DNA of 64,000 bases from Phycisphaerae bacterium (GCA_030428945.1 JAUIEC010000002.1:248001-312000); one strand, 5' to 3'; positions 1 through 8,902 are shown, numbered from the stretch's first letter. Translations and numbers: made by a program. Notes: generated from the sequence alone by a model not told the origin.

Positions 1-612
1 CTGCTGAACCAGCCCGTCCGCGGGCAGTCGATCTATCGCGCGTGCATCTTCGTGCCGACGATCGTCCCGCTGGTGGCCGTCGCCGTCGTCTGGATGTGGC
101 TGCTGAATCCCGAGTTCGGCCTGGTCAACAGCGCCCTGGCGCTGGTCGGCCTGCCGGGGCCGCTCTGGCTCGAGTCGCCGCGCTGGGCGATGCTCGCGCT
201 GGTCTTCGTCAGCCTCTGGCTGGTCGGCTCGCCGGTCGTGATCTATCTGGCCGGGCTGCAGGACATTCCGCTGACGCTCTACGAGGCCGCCCGCATCGAC
301 GGCGCTTCACCGCTGCGGCAGTTCTGGCACGTCACGCTGCCGGGGCTCAGCCCGGTGATCCTGTTCAACGTGATCATCGGCGTGATCGCCAGTTGGCAGG
401 TCTTCGCGCTGCCGTACGTCATGTGGCGCACGCAGCGCGGCCCCGGCAACAGCGTCTACTTCTACACGATGTACCTGTACGACAACGCCTTCCAGTTCCT
501 GAAGATGGGCTACGCCAGCGCGATGGCCTGGGTCCAGTTCCTGATCATCCTCGCCCTGACCGGACTGGTCTTCCGACTCAGCCGCCGGCACGTGCACTAC
601 CGGGGTTCCTGA
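1..612 (+). CDS. Sugar ABC transporter permease, MalF/UgpA type (5' truncated)
   Basis: Inner-membrane permease of a carbohydrate ABC importer, open at the window edge; only about the last 203 codons are present. The frame reads through from base 1 without a start, so the gene begins outside the window. Hydrophobic helices alternate with short loops, and the conserved cytoplasmic EAA loop, which docks onto the ATPase, is visible as YEAARIDGASP followed by LPGLSP (about bases 277-350). The stop is immediately followed by the start of a second permease, the usual MalF-MalG order. The solute-binding protein is presumably upstream and not seen. The substrate cannot be read from the permease; the neighbouring GH94, GH144 and LacI genes suggest a glucan-derived oligosaccharide (inference). 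Confidence 0.93.
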   Translation: MLNQPVRGQSIYRACIFVPTIVPLVAVAVVWMWLLNPEFGLVNSALALVGLPGPLWLESPRWAMLALVFVSLWLVGSPVVIYLAGLQDIPLTLYEAARIDGASPLRQFWHVTLPGLSPVILFNVIIGVIASWQVFALPYVMWRTQRGPGNSVYFYTMYLYDNAFQFLKMGYASAMAWVQFLIILALTGLVFRLSRRHVHYRGS

Positions 613-1443
613 ATGCGCACCCGAACCGCGCTGCTGACCCACGTCCTGCTGGTCGCCGTTGCGGCCGCCTTCGTGCTGCCGCTGGTCTGGATGGTCTGCG
701 TCAGCCTGAAGCCGCCGGGCGAGGTGCTGGCCAATCCGCCGCGGTTCCTGCCGCGGCAGCCCGAGGTGGATGCCTATCGCGAAGTCTTCCGCAGCGAGCA
801 CTTCGACTTCCTGCTCTACGCCCGCAACACGCTGCTGATCGCGGTGCTCAGCCTGGTCGGCATGCTGCTGTCGAGTGCGATCGCCGCCTACGGGTTCGCG
901 CGGATGAACTTCCCGGGACGCCGGCTGCTGTTCGGGATCTGCCTGGCGACGATGATGATCCCGTTCCCCGTGATCATGGTGCCGACCTACATGATCTTCA
1001 AGGAACTCGGCTGGATCGGCACCTTCCTGCCGTTGTGGGTGCCGGCCTGGTTCGGCAGCGCGTTCAACATCTTCCTGCTGCGGCAGTTCTTCCGCGGCAT
1101 CCCGATCGAACTCGAGGAAGCCGCCCGCATCGACGGCTGCTCCCAGTGGGGCTGCTTCTGGCGGATCATCCTGCCGCTCAGCAAACCCGCCCTCGCGGTC
1201 GTCGCCCTGTTCCACACGCTGGCCGTCTGGAACGACCTGGTCGGCCCGCTGATCTACCTCGCCCACCAGGAACAGTTCACCCTCGCCCTCGGCCTGCAGT
1301 TCCTCCAAAGCAAGTCCGGCGACACACCCTGGAACCAGTTGATGGCCGCCGCCACCCTGATCGTCCTCCCGGTGATCGTCCTCTTCCTGCTCGCCCAGCG
1401 AACCTTCATCCGCGGCATCGCCACAACTGGCATCAAGGGATAG
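613..1443 (+). CDS. Sugar ABC transporter permease, MalG/UgpE type
   Basis: Second inner-membrane permease (276 aa) of the same importer. An N-terminal helix (LLTHVLLVAVAAAFVLPLVW) is followed by about five more, and the EAA loop reads EEAARIDGCSQWG followed by LPLSKPAL (about bases 1105-1190). The ATG directly follows the upstream TGA with no spacer, so the pair is translationally coupled. Length and motif spacing are normal for the MalG family. No ATPase gene follows, which is common for this class because a shared MsmK/UgpC-type ATPase is often encoded elsewhere. A GGGAACA triplet array starts 13 bases after the stop. Confidence 0.95.
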   Translation: MRTRTALLTHVLLVAVAAAFVLPLVWMVCVSLKPPGEVLANPPRFLPRQPEVDAYREVFRSEHFDFLLYARNTLLIAVLSLVGMLLSSAIAAYGFARMNFPGRRLLFGICLATMMIPFPVIMVPTYMIFKELGWIGTFLPLWVPAWFGSAFNIFLLRQFFRGIPIELEEAARIDGCSQWGCFWRIILPLSKPALAVVALFHTLAVWNDLVGPLIYLAHQEQFTLALGLQFLQSKSGDTPWNQLMAAATLIVLPVIVLFLLAQRTFIRGIATTGIKG

Positions 1444-1455
1444 GCGGCTGCGCCA

Positions 1456-1529
1456 GGGAACAGGGAACAGGGAACAGGTACGTTCGACAAGCCCTTGCTG
1501 ACTTGCTTACTTGCTTACCTGCTTACTTA
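1456..1529. repeat. Two facing short tandem arrays between convergent genes
   Basis: Bases 1456-1478 are three copies of GGGAACA in the sense direction of the permease. Bases 1494-1529, read on the minus strand, are four near copies of GTAAGCAA that run straight out of the stop codon of the convergent ASPIC/UnbV gene; that gene ends Val-Ser-Asp-TAA with the TAA inside the array. Confidence 0.85.
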
Positions 1530-3317
1530 GTCGCTCACCGTGACCAGCAGATCCACCAGGTCGACATCCCCGTCCGCGTCGACATCGCAGCCCGCGCTGC
1601 CCGGCACCATCGAAACGCCCGGGCCCGTCAGGTGCGACGCCAGCGCCAGACCATCGCTCGCGTCCACGTCGCCGTCCGCGTCCACGTCGCCGTCGGCAAC
1701 CAGGCCGACCCCCTCGGCCACCCGCACGCACCGATCCGCTGCCACGCCGGGAATGACCTCCAGCACCCCGCCCGGCCAGCGGACCGTCACGTCAACCATC
1801 GTCGCCGCACCCAGGCCGAAGTGCTGTCGCAGCGGCTCGTCCGACAGGAAACTCGCTCCGACCGACACCTGCCGCACCTGCGAAAAGGCCCCGGCTGACA
1901 CCGTGATCTCCGCTCCGACCGCCAGCAGGTTGCCCGGACCCGCCGCGATCAGGTCCACCGCCAGCCAGTGCCCGGCCGGGCCGCTGTCGTTGCGGAAGAA
2001 GTGCGCCGGCCCGTCGTAGTTCGTTTCCAGCAGGTCCAGCCGCCCGTCTCCGTCGGCATCCAGCGCGATCAGACCCCGACCCTGCCCGGTCTGCGCGAAG
2101 CCGGCGGCGGCCCCGATGTCGACGAACGCGCCGCTTCCGAGATTGCGGAACAACCGGGCCGGGTCGCTCTCGTACTCCGGCGCGCTGTCGAACCCGTTCG
2201 TCACCGCCAGGTCCAGCAGGCCGTCGTTCTCCAGGTCCAGCCACGTGCAGCCCCAGCCCCACCCCGTCCGCGCAACCCCCGCCGCCCGGGCCCCTTCGCT
2301 GAACGCGGGCACCGCCCCGGCCGTGTCGTTCCGCAGCAGCACCGACCATTTCGTCGCGTGATTCGGATCCCCGTAGGGCGTCTCGATGTTCGTGCAGTAG
2401 ACGTCCAGGTCGGCGTCGTTGTCGCAGTCGCCCAGCGCCATCCCCATCTCGTTGAACGCCGTGTTGAACCCGGCCGCGAACGCCCGGTTCTGAAAGGTTC
2501 CGTCACCCTGGTTCACGAACAGCCGGTTCGCCCCGAAGTCCATGTTCAGCAGCAGGTCGCTCCAGCCGTCACGATCCACGTCGCTGAACATCGGCTGCCA
2601 GCTCGCCCCCGGTTCCAGCACGCCGGCCGGCAGACCGATCTCGCTGAACGTGCCGTCACCGTTGTTGCGGAACAGGGCGTTGCGATTCAGCCAGCACGAA
2701 ACGTACACGTCCAGCCAGCCGTCGTTGTCGATGTCCCCGGCCGCCAGGCCGCCGACCGTCTCCGCCGGCGTCGCGCTCGGCAGCCAGTCGACACCCGCCG
2801 CCGCCGACACCTCGACGAAAGTCCCGTCCTGCTGGTTGTGATACAGCAGGTTGCCGGCCGTGTTCGGATCGGCCTGCGTATGCCCCGCGGGCGCGTTCGG
2901 ATCGCAGGCGACCCACAGGTCGAGCCAGCCGTCATTGTCGTAGTCCAGCCAGACCGCCGCCCGCGACTCGCGCAGGCTGGCGACACCCGCGACCGCCGCG
3001 ACCTCGTCGAAGGTCCCGTCTCCACGGTTGCGATACAACGCATCGGGAAACCCGAACGCCTGGGCGATGAACACGTCGATGTCGCCATCGCGATCGAAGT
3101 CCCCGGCCGCCGCCCCCGGACCGTAGATCCGACCGAAACGCTCGTTGCCGTTGAGCTGGTGCGTATGGCTGATCCCGGCCGCCGCCCCCGCGTCCGTCAG
3201 CACAACCTGCCCCGGCGCCGCGACAGCGATCAGCAGGAGCGCCAGAGGAGCACATGAACAGGCAAAGGCGTGAGCGTCTGAAAGAGGCCGTTTTGTAGGC
3301 ACTTCTTCCCGTTTCAC
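1527..3317 (-). CDS. Secreted VCBS/FG-GAP repeat protein with ASPIC/UnbV domain and dockerin-like tail (CRTAC1 family)
   Basis: Extracellular protein of up to 596 aa; the biochemical role is not established. A hydrophobic export segment (LALLLIAVAAP) precedes several FG-GAP/VCBS calcium-binding units with DxDxDGxxD loops (DFDRDGDIDV, DYDNDGWLDL, DIDNDGWLDV). Near residues 430-520 lies an ASPIC/UnbV domain (REV-like core, HFGLG, VRWPGG). The C-terminus carries two dockerin/EF-hand-like loops (DVDADGDVDASD and DVDADGDVDLVD). The start is uncertain: the GTG at 3317 sits in an octamer array, and codons around 3253-3290 overlap a second array on the other strand, so translation may begin closer to the hydrophobic segment. 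Same strand as, and downstream of, the GH94 gene. Confidence 0.85.
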   Translation of the reverse strand: MKREEVPTKRPLSDAHAFACSCAPLALLLIAVAAPGQVVLTDAGAAAGISHTHQLNGNERFGRIYGPGAAAGDFDRDGDIDVFIAQAFGFPDALYRNRGDGTFDEVAAVAGVASLRESRAAVWLDYDNDGWLDLWVACDPNAPAGHTQADPNTAGNLLYHNQQDGTFVEVSAAAGVDWLPSATPAETVGGLAAGDIDNDGWLDVYVSCWLNRNALFRNNGDGTFSEIGLPAGVLEPGASWQPMFSDVDRDGWSDLLLNMDFGANRLFVNQGDGTFQNRAFAAGFNTAFNEMGMALGDCDNDADLDVYCTNIETPYGDPNHATKWSVLLRNDTAGAVPAFSEGARAAGVARTGWGWGCTWLDLENDGLLDLAVTNGFDSAPEYESDPARLFRNLGSGAFVDIGAAAGFAQTGQGRGLIALDADGDGRLDLLETNYDGPAHFFRNDSGPAGHWLAVDLIAAGPGNLLAVGAEITVSAGAFSQVRQVSVGASFLSDEPLRQHFGLGAATMVDVTVRWPGGVLEVIPGVAADRCVRVAEGVGLVADGDVDADGDVDASDGLALASHLTGPGVSMVPGSAGCDVDADGDVDLVDLLVTVSD

Positions 3318-3342
3318 CCCTTCACTCCTTCACGCTTTCACC
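3253..3342. repeat. Pair of facing GTGAA-type octamer arrays
   Basis: Bases 3313-3342 on the minus strand read GTGAAAGC, GTGAAGGA, GTGAAGGG, GTGAAACG, starting about 30 bases after the GH94 stop in its sense direction. Bases 3253-3290 on the plus strand show a weaker series with the same 8-base period (ATGAACAG, GCAAAGGC, GTGAGCGT, CTGAAAGA) inside the annotated N-terminus of the ASPIC gene. Confidence 0.7.
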
Positions 3343-3372
3343 CGGGAGAAGAGCATCGGATACGCACGGAAC

Positions 3373-5847
3373 CTAATACCGCACGCTGACATCGAAGGTC
3401 CGCCCGGACTCCGTCGGCGCCGGGATCAGGTTCTCCGCCAGTTCGTTACCGTCGACCGTGACCCGCGGCCCCCCCGGGGATCCGCCGGCCACGCGCTGAA
3501 TCTGGATCCGATAGGTGCACCCCCGGTACGGACGCGTCATCCCGGCCTGCTTCCAGCACTTCGGCAGGCACGGCGCGATCCGCAGGCCGTCCCATTCCGG
3601 CCGGACGCCGAGCACCCACTCGCAGATCACGCGGTGCAGCCACGTGGCCGAGCCCGTGTACCACGTCCAGCCACCGCGACCATGGTGCGGCGAGTCCGGT
3701 CCGTCGACGTTGCCCGGCGTGACGTAGGGTTCGGCCCAGTACTGGTCCGGATCCTTGTTGGCCGGATTGATCGCTTCGAGCAGCGTCTCCACCAGTTCCG
3801 CATCGCCCGCCTTGCACGCGGCCGCGATCGCCCAGGTGGCCGCGTGCGAGTAAACCCCGCCGTTCTCACGCAGGCCCGGCGCGTAGCGGGTGATGTAGCC
3901 GATTTCCTCGCGCGGCGTGTCGAACGCCGGCGCCAGCAGCAGGGCCCCGGCCTCGGAGACCAGGTGCTTGCGGACGGCCTGCATGACCTGCGCGCATCGC
4001 GCGGCGTCGCCCACGTCGTTCAGCACCGCCCAGGTCTGCGCGTTCAGGAAGATGCGCCCGACCCGGTTCGAGGCCGAGCCGAGCTTCGAGCCGTCGTCCA
4101 GGGTCGCCCGCAGGTACCACTCGCCGTCCCAGCCATGCGTGTTCAGCGCCGCGCGCAGAGCCGCATCGCGGCGGGCGAAGTCGGCCGCCAGTTCGCCCGC
4201 GTCACGCGGCAGGGCGGACGCCTCGGACGTCCCGGCAACTCGCGACAGCAGCGTCGACCAGTCCCGCAGCAGCCCGGCCAGGAAGTGGCCCAGCCAGATC
4301 GATTCGCCCTTCTCCTGCAGGCCGCAGGCGCTCAGTCCGTCGTTCCAGTCGCCGGCTCCGATCAGCGGCAGGCCGCGGGCGCTGGTCCGGCGGAAGACGC
4401 GGTCGAATGCGCGGACGATGTGATCGGCAATCGGCCTCGGCGTGTCATCGTCCACGAACGGCGCCGTCTGCGCCAGGACAGCGGTGTCGCCGGTCTCACG
4501 AATGTAGTTGGCCGTCACGAACGCCAGCCAGAGCAGGTCGTCGGTCATCGTGGTCCGCAGGCCCTGCTCGCTGAGCGGGTGCCACCAGTGGTAGACCGAG
4601 CCGTCCGCGAACTGGTGCGCCGCGTGCATCTCGATCTGTTTCCGGCAGCGCTCCGGCTCGCTGAGCAGCCAGACCTGCGAGTCCTGCAACTGGTCGCGGA
4701 AGCCGTAGGCCCCGCTCTGCTGGTAGTAGCCGCAACGGCCCCAGATGCGGGCCGAAATCGCCTGGTACCGCAGCCAGTCGTTGCACAGGAAGTTGACCGT
4801 CTTGTCCGGCGTCTCGACCCGTTGCGTGGCGAGTCGCGCCCGCCAGGATTCCTGCACCGCTTCCAGGGCGGCGTTCGTCTCGCCGGCCAGCAGGGTCTGG
4901 TCAAGCAGCGCCTCGCACGCCGCCCGGCTCGATTCGACCGCCAGCGCGAATCCCAGTTCGCGGGTCTCGCCCGGGCCCAGCCGGATCACGCTTCGCAGCG
5001 CCGCGATCGGGTCGTGATGACGCCCGAACCGGCCCGCCCAGACACTCTGTTCGAGCCCCACGGGGTTGGCCAGCGAGCGGTACTGCCCGATGAACGCCGC
5101 CTTGTCGCCCTCGGCCGCCTGGATCGGCTCGGTGCTGGCGAAGGCGGAGACGTAGGGGAAGTCGGTGTTCCAGTGCCCGAAGCGCTCGCTCGGGAATTCC
5201 CACATGTGATTGCGGGCAAAGATCGCGTTGCGGGTGGCGTCGTAGTCGGTCTCGAGGAACAGCTTGTGGAACTCGCGACGCGGCGACGGCGCGACCCCGC
5301 AGCACCACTCCAGCAGCGCCGTCAGCTCCAGCTTGCGGGGCAGGGCGGTCAGGTTTTCGAGCCGCAGTCGCCACAGTTCCACCGTCTGATCGGCGTGCAC
5401 GAACAGCGTCCAGGTGGCCCGGATGCCGGCCCGCTCGCTGACGATCGTCGAATACCCGATCCCGTGCCGGCACTCGTAGGTCGTCGCGTCGTTCCACAGC
5501 GGGGCCGGCGACAGCGACCAGCACGCCCCGCTGTCGGCATCCCGCACCAGCAGGAACTTGCCGGACGCATCCCGCGCCAGGTCCTGCTCCCAGCGGGTGA
5601 TCACGCCAAGCTGCGAATTGTCGATCCACGAGAACCCGCTGCCGGTCTGGCTGACCACCAGCCCCATCCGCGGATTCGAGATCACGTTGCACCACGGCCG
5701 CGGCGTCCGCGGATCAGCGATCACATACTCGCGCCCGTCGGCCGTGAAGTGCCCGTATCGATTGGCCGCCACGACGTTTCCGGCCGCCTGGCGTGAAGCC
5801 CCATCGCCCTGCACGGTAGTGCTCAAGTGCCCGCTCCCAAAGATCAT
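3373..5847 (-). CDS. GH94 family glycoside phosphorylase
   Basis: Inverting phosphorylase (824 aa) that splits a beta-glucosidic bond with phosphate to give a sugar 1-phosphate. The start is placed at the ATG at 5847 (MIFGSGHLS) because the family N-terminus (YGHFTADGREYVI) follows soon after; the open frame upstream looks non-coding. Visible signatures are RDQLQDSQ, the catalytic general-acid segment GDWNDG (Asp near residue 500) and GGWTWYTGSATW in the C-terminal third. This combination resembles chitobiose or 1,2-beta-oligoglucan phosphorylase at least as much as cellobiose phosphorylase, so the substrate is open. No signal peptide, so cytoplasmic. A perfect LacI-type operator lies 22 bases upstream of the start, and a LacI gene and a GH144-like gene are adjacent. 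Confidence 0.92.
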   Translation of the reverse strand: MIFGSGHLSTTVQGDGASRQAAGNVVAANRYGHFTADGREYVIADPRTPRPWCNVISNPRMGLVVSQTGSGFSWIDNSQLGVITRWEQDLARDASGKFLLVRDADSGACWSLSPAPLWNDATTYECRHGIGYSTIVSERAGIRATWTLFVHADQTVELWRLRLENLTALPRKLELTALLEWCCGVAPSPRREFHKLFLETDYDATRNAIFARNHMWEFPSERFGHWNTDFPYVSAFASTEPIQAAEGDKAAFIGQYRSLANPVGLEQSVWAGRFGRHHDPIAALRSVIRLGPGETRELGFALAVESSRAACEALLDQTLLAGETNAALEAVQESWRARLATQRVETPDKTVNFLCNDWLRYQAISARIWGRCGYYQQSGAYGFRDQLQDSQVWLLSEPERCRKQIEMHAAHQFADGSVYHWWHPLSEQGLRTTMTDDLLWLAFVTANYIRETGDTAVLAQTAPFVDDDTPRPIADHIVRAFDRVFRRTSARGLPLIGAGDWNDGLSACGLQEKGESIWLGHFLAGLLRDWSTLLSRVAGTSEASALPRDAGELAADFARRDAALRAALNTHGWDGEWYLRATLDDGSKLGSASNRVGRIFLNAQTWAVLNDVGDAARCAQVMQAVRKHLVSEAGALLLAPAFDTPREEIGYITRYAPGLRENGGVYSHAATWAIAAACKAGDAELVETLLEAINPANKDPDQYWAEPYVTPGNVDGPDSPHHGRGGWTWYTGSATWLHRVICEWVLGVRPEWDGLRIAPCLPKCWKQAGMTRPYRGCTYRIQIQRVAGGSPGGPRVTVDGNELAENLIPAPTESGRTFDVSVRY

Positions 5848-5868
5848 GCGAAAAGCCCGAGGATCGCC

Positions 5869-5882
5869 TGCAAACGCTTTCA
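5869..5882. promoter_or_regulatory. LacI-family operator upstream of the GH94 gene
   Basis: The 14-mer TGCAAACGCTTTCA (minus strand TGAAAGCGTTTGCA) matches the LacI/GalR/CcpA-type palindrome TGNAANCGNTTNCA at every defined position, with the central CG. It lies 22 bases upstream of the proposed GH94 start and 1.7 kb from a LacI-family gene. Repressor binding is inferred from motif and context. Confidence 0.75.
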
Positions 5883-6062
5883 CCCAGAATAGCCTGCCGG
5901 CCCGCCCGCCCGCAACAGAAACACGCACCCGCCACCCGTTTTCGACCCCGAAACGGGGAATCGGCCACGATTCGCCTGGCGCCGATCCCGTTCCCGGGCT
6001 GAACCCGGAACGGGGCGGCATCGGGATCGGAACCGACATCGCAACCGGCACCCGTCCGGCGG

Positions 6063-7550
6063 CTACTCGCTCCCGCGCGCCCCGCCGCCCGCGCTTCCCG
6101 GCCCCAGTTGCAGCCTCGCAACCGAACGCCGCACCGTCGGGTGCTCGTGAAACAGGCGCCAGATCAGCCCGGTCCGCGCGTTCTCGATCCCCAGCAGCAG
6201 CGGACCCTGGTCGATCCCGACGTAGTCCGTGCTCGAAAACCCCTGGTCGAGATTGAACGAGTCCACCAGCCCGTACCCCCCGGACGCCGGGTCACGCCAG
6301 ACGACCGGCCGGCCGGACGCGTCCTTCAATTCCCGGAACGCCCGCAGCGCCGCCAGGCTCTCCTTCGGCGTGAACATGATCGCCGAACCCGCCGCGTAGG
6401 GCGCGATCGTGCCCTCGAAGAACTCGTCCGCGTCCCGCAGGTTCGGCTGAATGCTCGGCACGATGTAGCCATCCCGCGCGGCGCACGCGCTCAGGCCCCA
6501 GCGATCCGGCCCGAGCGTCCGGTAGCGGGCCGCCTGCTCAATGCAGCGGGCCCGGTGTGTCAGCATCGCCCGCCGCGAGTTCTCGAACCAGTCCACCCGC
6601 GGGCCGTCGACTCCGAAACGCTGCGGGTCGTCCGCACCAAGCCGCCCGTAGTCGATCCAGCAGTGGCTGAAGAAATACGTGAACAGCGTGCCCGGCCACG
6701 AGACGACGAACGGCTCCATCTCGCCGTGCCGCTCGACGGTCCGGTTCAGGCGGTAGTAGACGGCCGGATCGACCGCATGGGCGGGGTCGGGGTTTCCGAC
6801 GGCCAGGAAGTAGACCAGTCGCTCTTCATCGCTGGCGTTCCACCACTTGTGTTCCAGCAGTTGCCCGTCGCCGGTGATGTCCGCGAGGTTCTTCGGGCGA
6901 AAGCCCATCGACAGGAAACCCTCGGGCGTCACTTCGAACGCCTTCCAGTTCGTTTCGGCGATCAACCGGTCGACCAGCCGGGCAACGTCCCCGCCGAAGT
7001 ACGTCGCCGCCGGAATCGCCCCGGCCGTCAGCAGGGCGTGGTCGACGGTACTCGCGAGCACTTCGTAACCGACCTTCGAGGGGCCGGCCGTGTTGTGATC
7101 GGGAAAGTGCAGATAGACGCCGAATTTGCGGTTGTCCTTCCGCTCGATCAGCGCCCGCAGAACCTGTTCGGCCCGGGCGGCGCCTTCGGCCCGCGTGATC
7201 CAGCCGCGCTCGACGCCGATCGGCAGCGACGACAACTGAAAGCCCACGGCGGCGCTGCTGGCGACCGGCGCTTCCAGGCGATCCTTGACGAGCCCGGCCG
7301 GTTGACCGACCACCCGCCAGAAGTACAGGAACGCGCCGTGCTGGATCTCGTTCAGCAGGCGCTCATCCTCGGCCGTGAAGGTTGCCCGCGCGGCCGGGCC
7401 GGCGGCGACAATCTCCGCCGGGGTGTCGCGCTGCGGTTGTTGGCCGGGTGCCGGCAGGGTGCAGCCGGCGATGAGCAGTCCGCATAAAAAGGACGTTGCG
7501 TAGCGCCGCGGTGGCGGCGCGGGTCGGTTTTTTGTCGCTGGATGTCGCAT
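6063..7550 (-). CDS. Glycoamylase-like (PF10091/GH144-type) lipoprotein glucanase
   Basis: Predicted exported lipoprotein (495 aa): a basic N-terminus, hydrophobic stretch and lipobox IAGC near residue 30. The body carries the hallmarks of the bacterial glucoamylase-like family: FLYFWRV near the start, LSSLPIGVERGWI, WGLSACAARDGY, GTIAPYAAGSAIMFTPKESL, and the C-terminal YVGIDQGPLLLGIENARTG. Characterised members in GH144 are endo-beta-1,2-glucanases, but the wider family is functionally mixed. Next to a GH94 phosphorylase and a sugar importer it fits a scheme in which polymer is cut outside, oligomers imported and phosphorolysed inside (inference). It is divergent from the LacI gene; a near-perfect operator lies between them. 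Confidence 0.85.
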   Translation of the reverse strand: MRHPATKNRPAPPPRRYATSFLCGLLIAGCTLPAPGQQPQRDTPAEIVAAGPAARATFTAEDERLLNEIQHGAFLYFWRVVGQPAGLVKDRLEAPVASSAAVGFQLSSLPIGVERGWITRAEGAARAEQVLRALIERKDNRKFGVYLHFPDHNTAGPSKVGYEVLASTVDHALLTAGAIPAATYFGGDVARLVDRLIAETNWKAFEVTPEGFLSMGFRPKNLADITGDGQLLEHKWWNASDEERLVYFLAVGNPDPAHAVDPAVYYRLNRTVERHGEMEPFVVSWPGTLFTYFFSHCWIDYGRLGADDPQRFGVDGPRVDWFENSRRAMLTHRARCIEQAARYRTLGPDRWGLSACAARDGYIVPSIQPNLRDADEFFEGTIAPYAAGSAIMFTPKESLAALRAFRELKDASGRPVVWRDPASGGYGLVDSFNLDQGFSSTDYVGIDQGPLLLGIENARTGLIWRLFHEHPTVRRSVARLQLGPGSAGGGARGSE

Positions 7551-7572
7551 AGCCGTTACGATAGTGTTGGGC

Positions 7573-7586
7573 TGAAAGCGGTGTCA
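7573..7586. promoter_or_regulatory. Near-consensus LacI-type operator in a divergent promoter region
   Basis: TGAAAGCGGTGTCA matches TGNAANCGNTTNCA except for one position in the right half (G for T). It sits in the 78-base gap between the divergent GH144-like and LacI genes and shares the left half TGAAAGCG with the site before GH94. Likely a site for autoregulation and control of the glucanase gene. Confidence 0.6.
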
Positions 7587-7628
7587 ATTCGCCGCCGTTG
7601 CAGCCGACCGGTGCCGGAGCCGAACAGC

Positions 7629-8639
7629 ATGCGTGTTTCGATGTCTGACGTCGCCCGTCACGCGAACGTCTCGATGAGTACCGTTTCGCGGGTCATCAAC
7701 GGCCTGGAGATCGTCAAGCCCGAGACCCGCAAGCGGGTCGAGGAGGCGATCGAGCAACTGCGATACCAGCCGAGCGGACTCGCCCGCGGGCTGATGCGCG
7801 GGCGGAGCGAACTGATCGGACTCGTCCTGCCGGACCTGCACGGCGAGTTCTACTCCGAGATCATCCGCGGCGCCGATGCCGAGGCACGTGAACTCGGCTA
7901 CGGACTGGTGATCTCATCGATTCACAAGGTCGGCGAGGATGCCCCGGGCCCGGCGATCCAGCACCGCGGCCTGCTGGACGGCATGGCCCTGATGGTCTCG
8001 GAACTGACCGACGGAATTCGACGCACGCTGTCCGACATGCCGGTCCCGTTCGTGCTGCTCGACAACGACCTGCCCGGCGCGCCGCACGACAGCGTCATCA
8101 TCGACCAGCGGCACGCCGTGCGGAAACTGATGCAGCACGTGATCGGCAACTGCGGCGCGCGGCGCGTCATCTTCCTCGGCGGAGCCGAATCCAACGTCGA
8201 CACCCGGGCCCGCTTCGGCGCCTGCCGCGAGGCGCTCGAACAGTCCGGCCTGCCGTTGGCCCCCGAGGATGTCTACTACCTCGACTTCGACTACCGCACC
8301 GCTTTCAACCTGGCCGCCCGCGTGATCCCCTCCTGGGCCGGCAGCGGGGCGTTCGTCTTCGCGGCCAACGACGAGATGGCGGCCGGCGTGATTGCGGCCG
8401 CGAGTCAGGCCGGCGTCCGGATCCCCGACGACCTGGGCGTGGTCGGCTTCGACGACACGCGCATCGCGCAGTTGACGCATCCGGCCCTGACGACGGTCCG
8501 CGTGCCGATGGCCCTGATGGGGGCCGAGTCGGTCCGCCTGCTGTGCCAGCGCCTGCAACAGCGAGACGCCAAGCCGGCCCGGGTCGTCCTTCAACCCGAA
8601 GTCGTCGTACGGGCCTCGTGCGGCGCCGCCAACAAGTAG
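7629..8639 (+). CDS. LacI family transcriptional regulator
   Basis: Sugar-responsive repressor (336 aa). The N-terminal helix-turn-helix is textbook: MSDVARHANVSMSTVSRVIN, then a hinge segment YQPSGLARGLMRG, followed by a periplasmic-binding-protein-like effector domain (ELIGLVLPDLHGEFYSEI to GVVGFDDTRIAQLTHPALTT). The start at 7629 puts the HTH right at the N-terminus, as is usual; the open frame upstream to 7542 covers the operator and is unlikely to be translated. Divergent from the GH144-like gene; operators at 7573 and 5869 suggest it controls itself, the glucanase and the GH94 phosphorylase. Confidence 0.95.
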   Translation: MRVSMSDVARHANVSMSTVSRVINGLEIVKPETRKRVEEAIEQLRYQPSGLARGLMRGRSELIGLVLPDLHGEFYSEIIRGADAEARELGYGLVISSIHKVGEDAPGPAIQHRGLLDGMALMVSELTDGIRRTLSDMPVPFVLLDNDLPGAPHDSVIIDQRHAVRKLMQHVIGNCGARRVIFLGGAESNVDTRARFGACREALEQSGLPLAPEDVYYLDFDYRTAFNLAARVIPSWAGSGAFVFAANDEMAAGVIAAASQAGVRIPDDLGVVGFDDTRIAQLTHPALTTVRVPMALMGAESVRLLCQRLQQRDAKPARVVLQPEVVVRASCGAANK

Positions 8640-8686
8640 CCGATCCTCACCAGCGCAGTGAATTCCGTCACCGGCTCCCAAATCCA

Positions 8687-8852
8687 ACGGTGCCCCATCC
8701 AACGGGTGCCCCGTCCTTGAGCGAGCAACGGGTGCCCCATCCGAAGGGTGCCCCGTCCTTGAGCGAGCAACGGGTGTCCCATCCTTGGAGCGAGCAACGG
8801 GTGCCCCATCCTTGAGCGAGCGCAGCGAGCGGAAGGGTGGGGGACTGACTCA
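8687..8852. repeat. Tandem cluster of a CCCCATCCTT repeat ending in a hairpin unit
   Basis: About six degenerate units built on GGGTGCCCCATCCTTGAGCG follow one another between the LacI gene and the transglutaminase gene. The last unit is extended so that CCCCATCCTT (about 8806-8815) can pair with AAGGGTGGGG (about 8833-8842) around a GAGCGAGCGCAGCGAGCGG loop. A matching cluster lies at 63184-63277. The intergenic stretch 8640-8902 holds nothing else recognised. Confidence 0.8.
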
Positions 8853-8902
8853 GGCCCACTGCTCCCGGACTTCTGCGCAGTGCCGTCACAACAGAAGCGG
8901 AC

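Noticed and set aside
42..1898. 618-codon plus-strand frame over the permease genes, and many similar long frames opposite real genes
   Set aside because: Arg/Pro/Ala-rich translations with no domain, overlapping well-supported genes in another frame.
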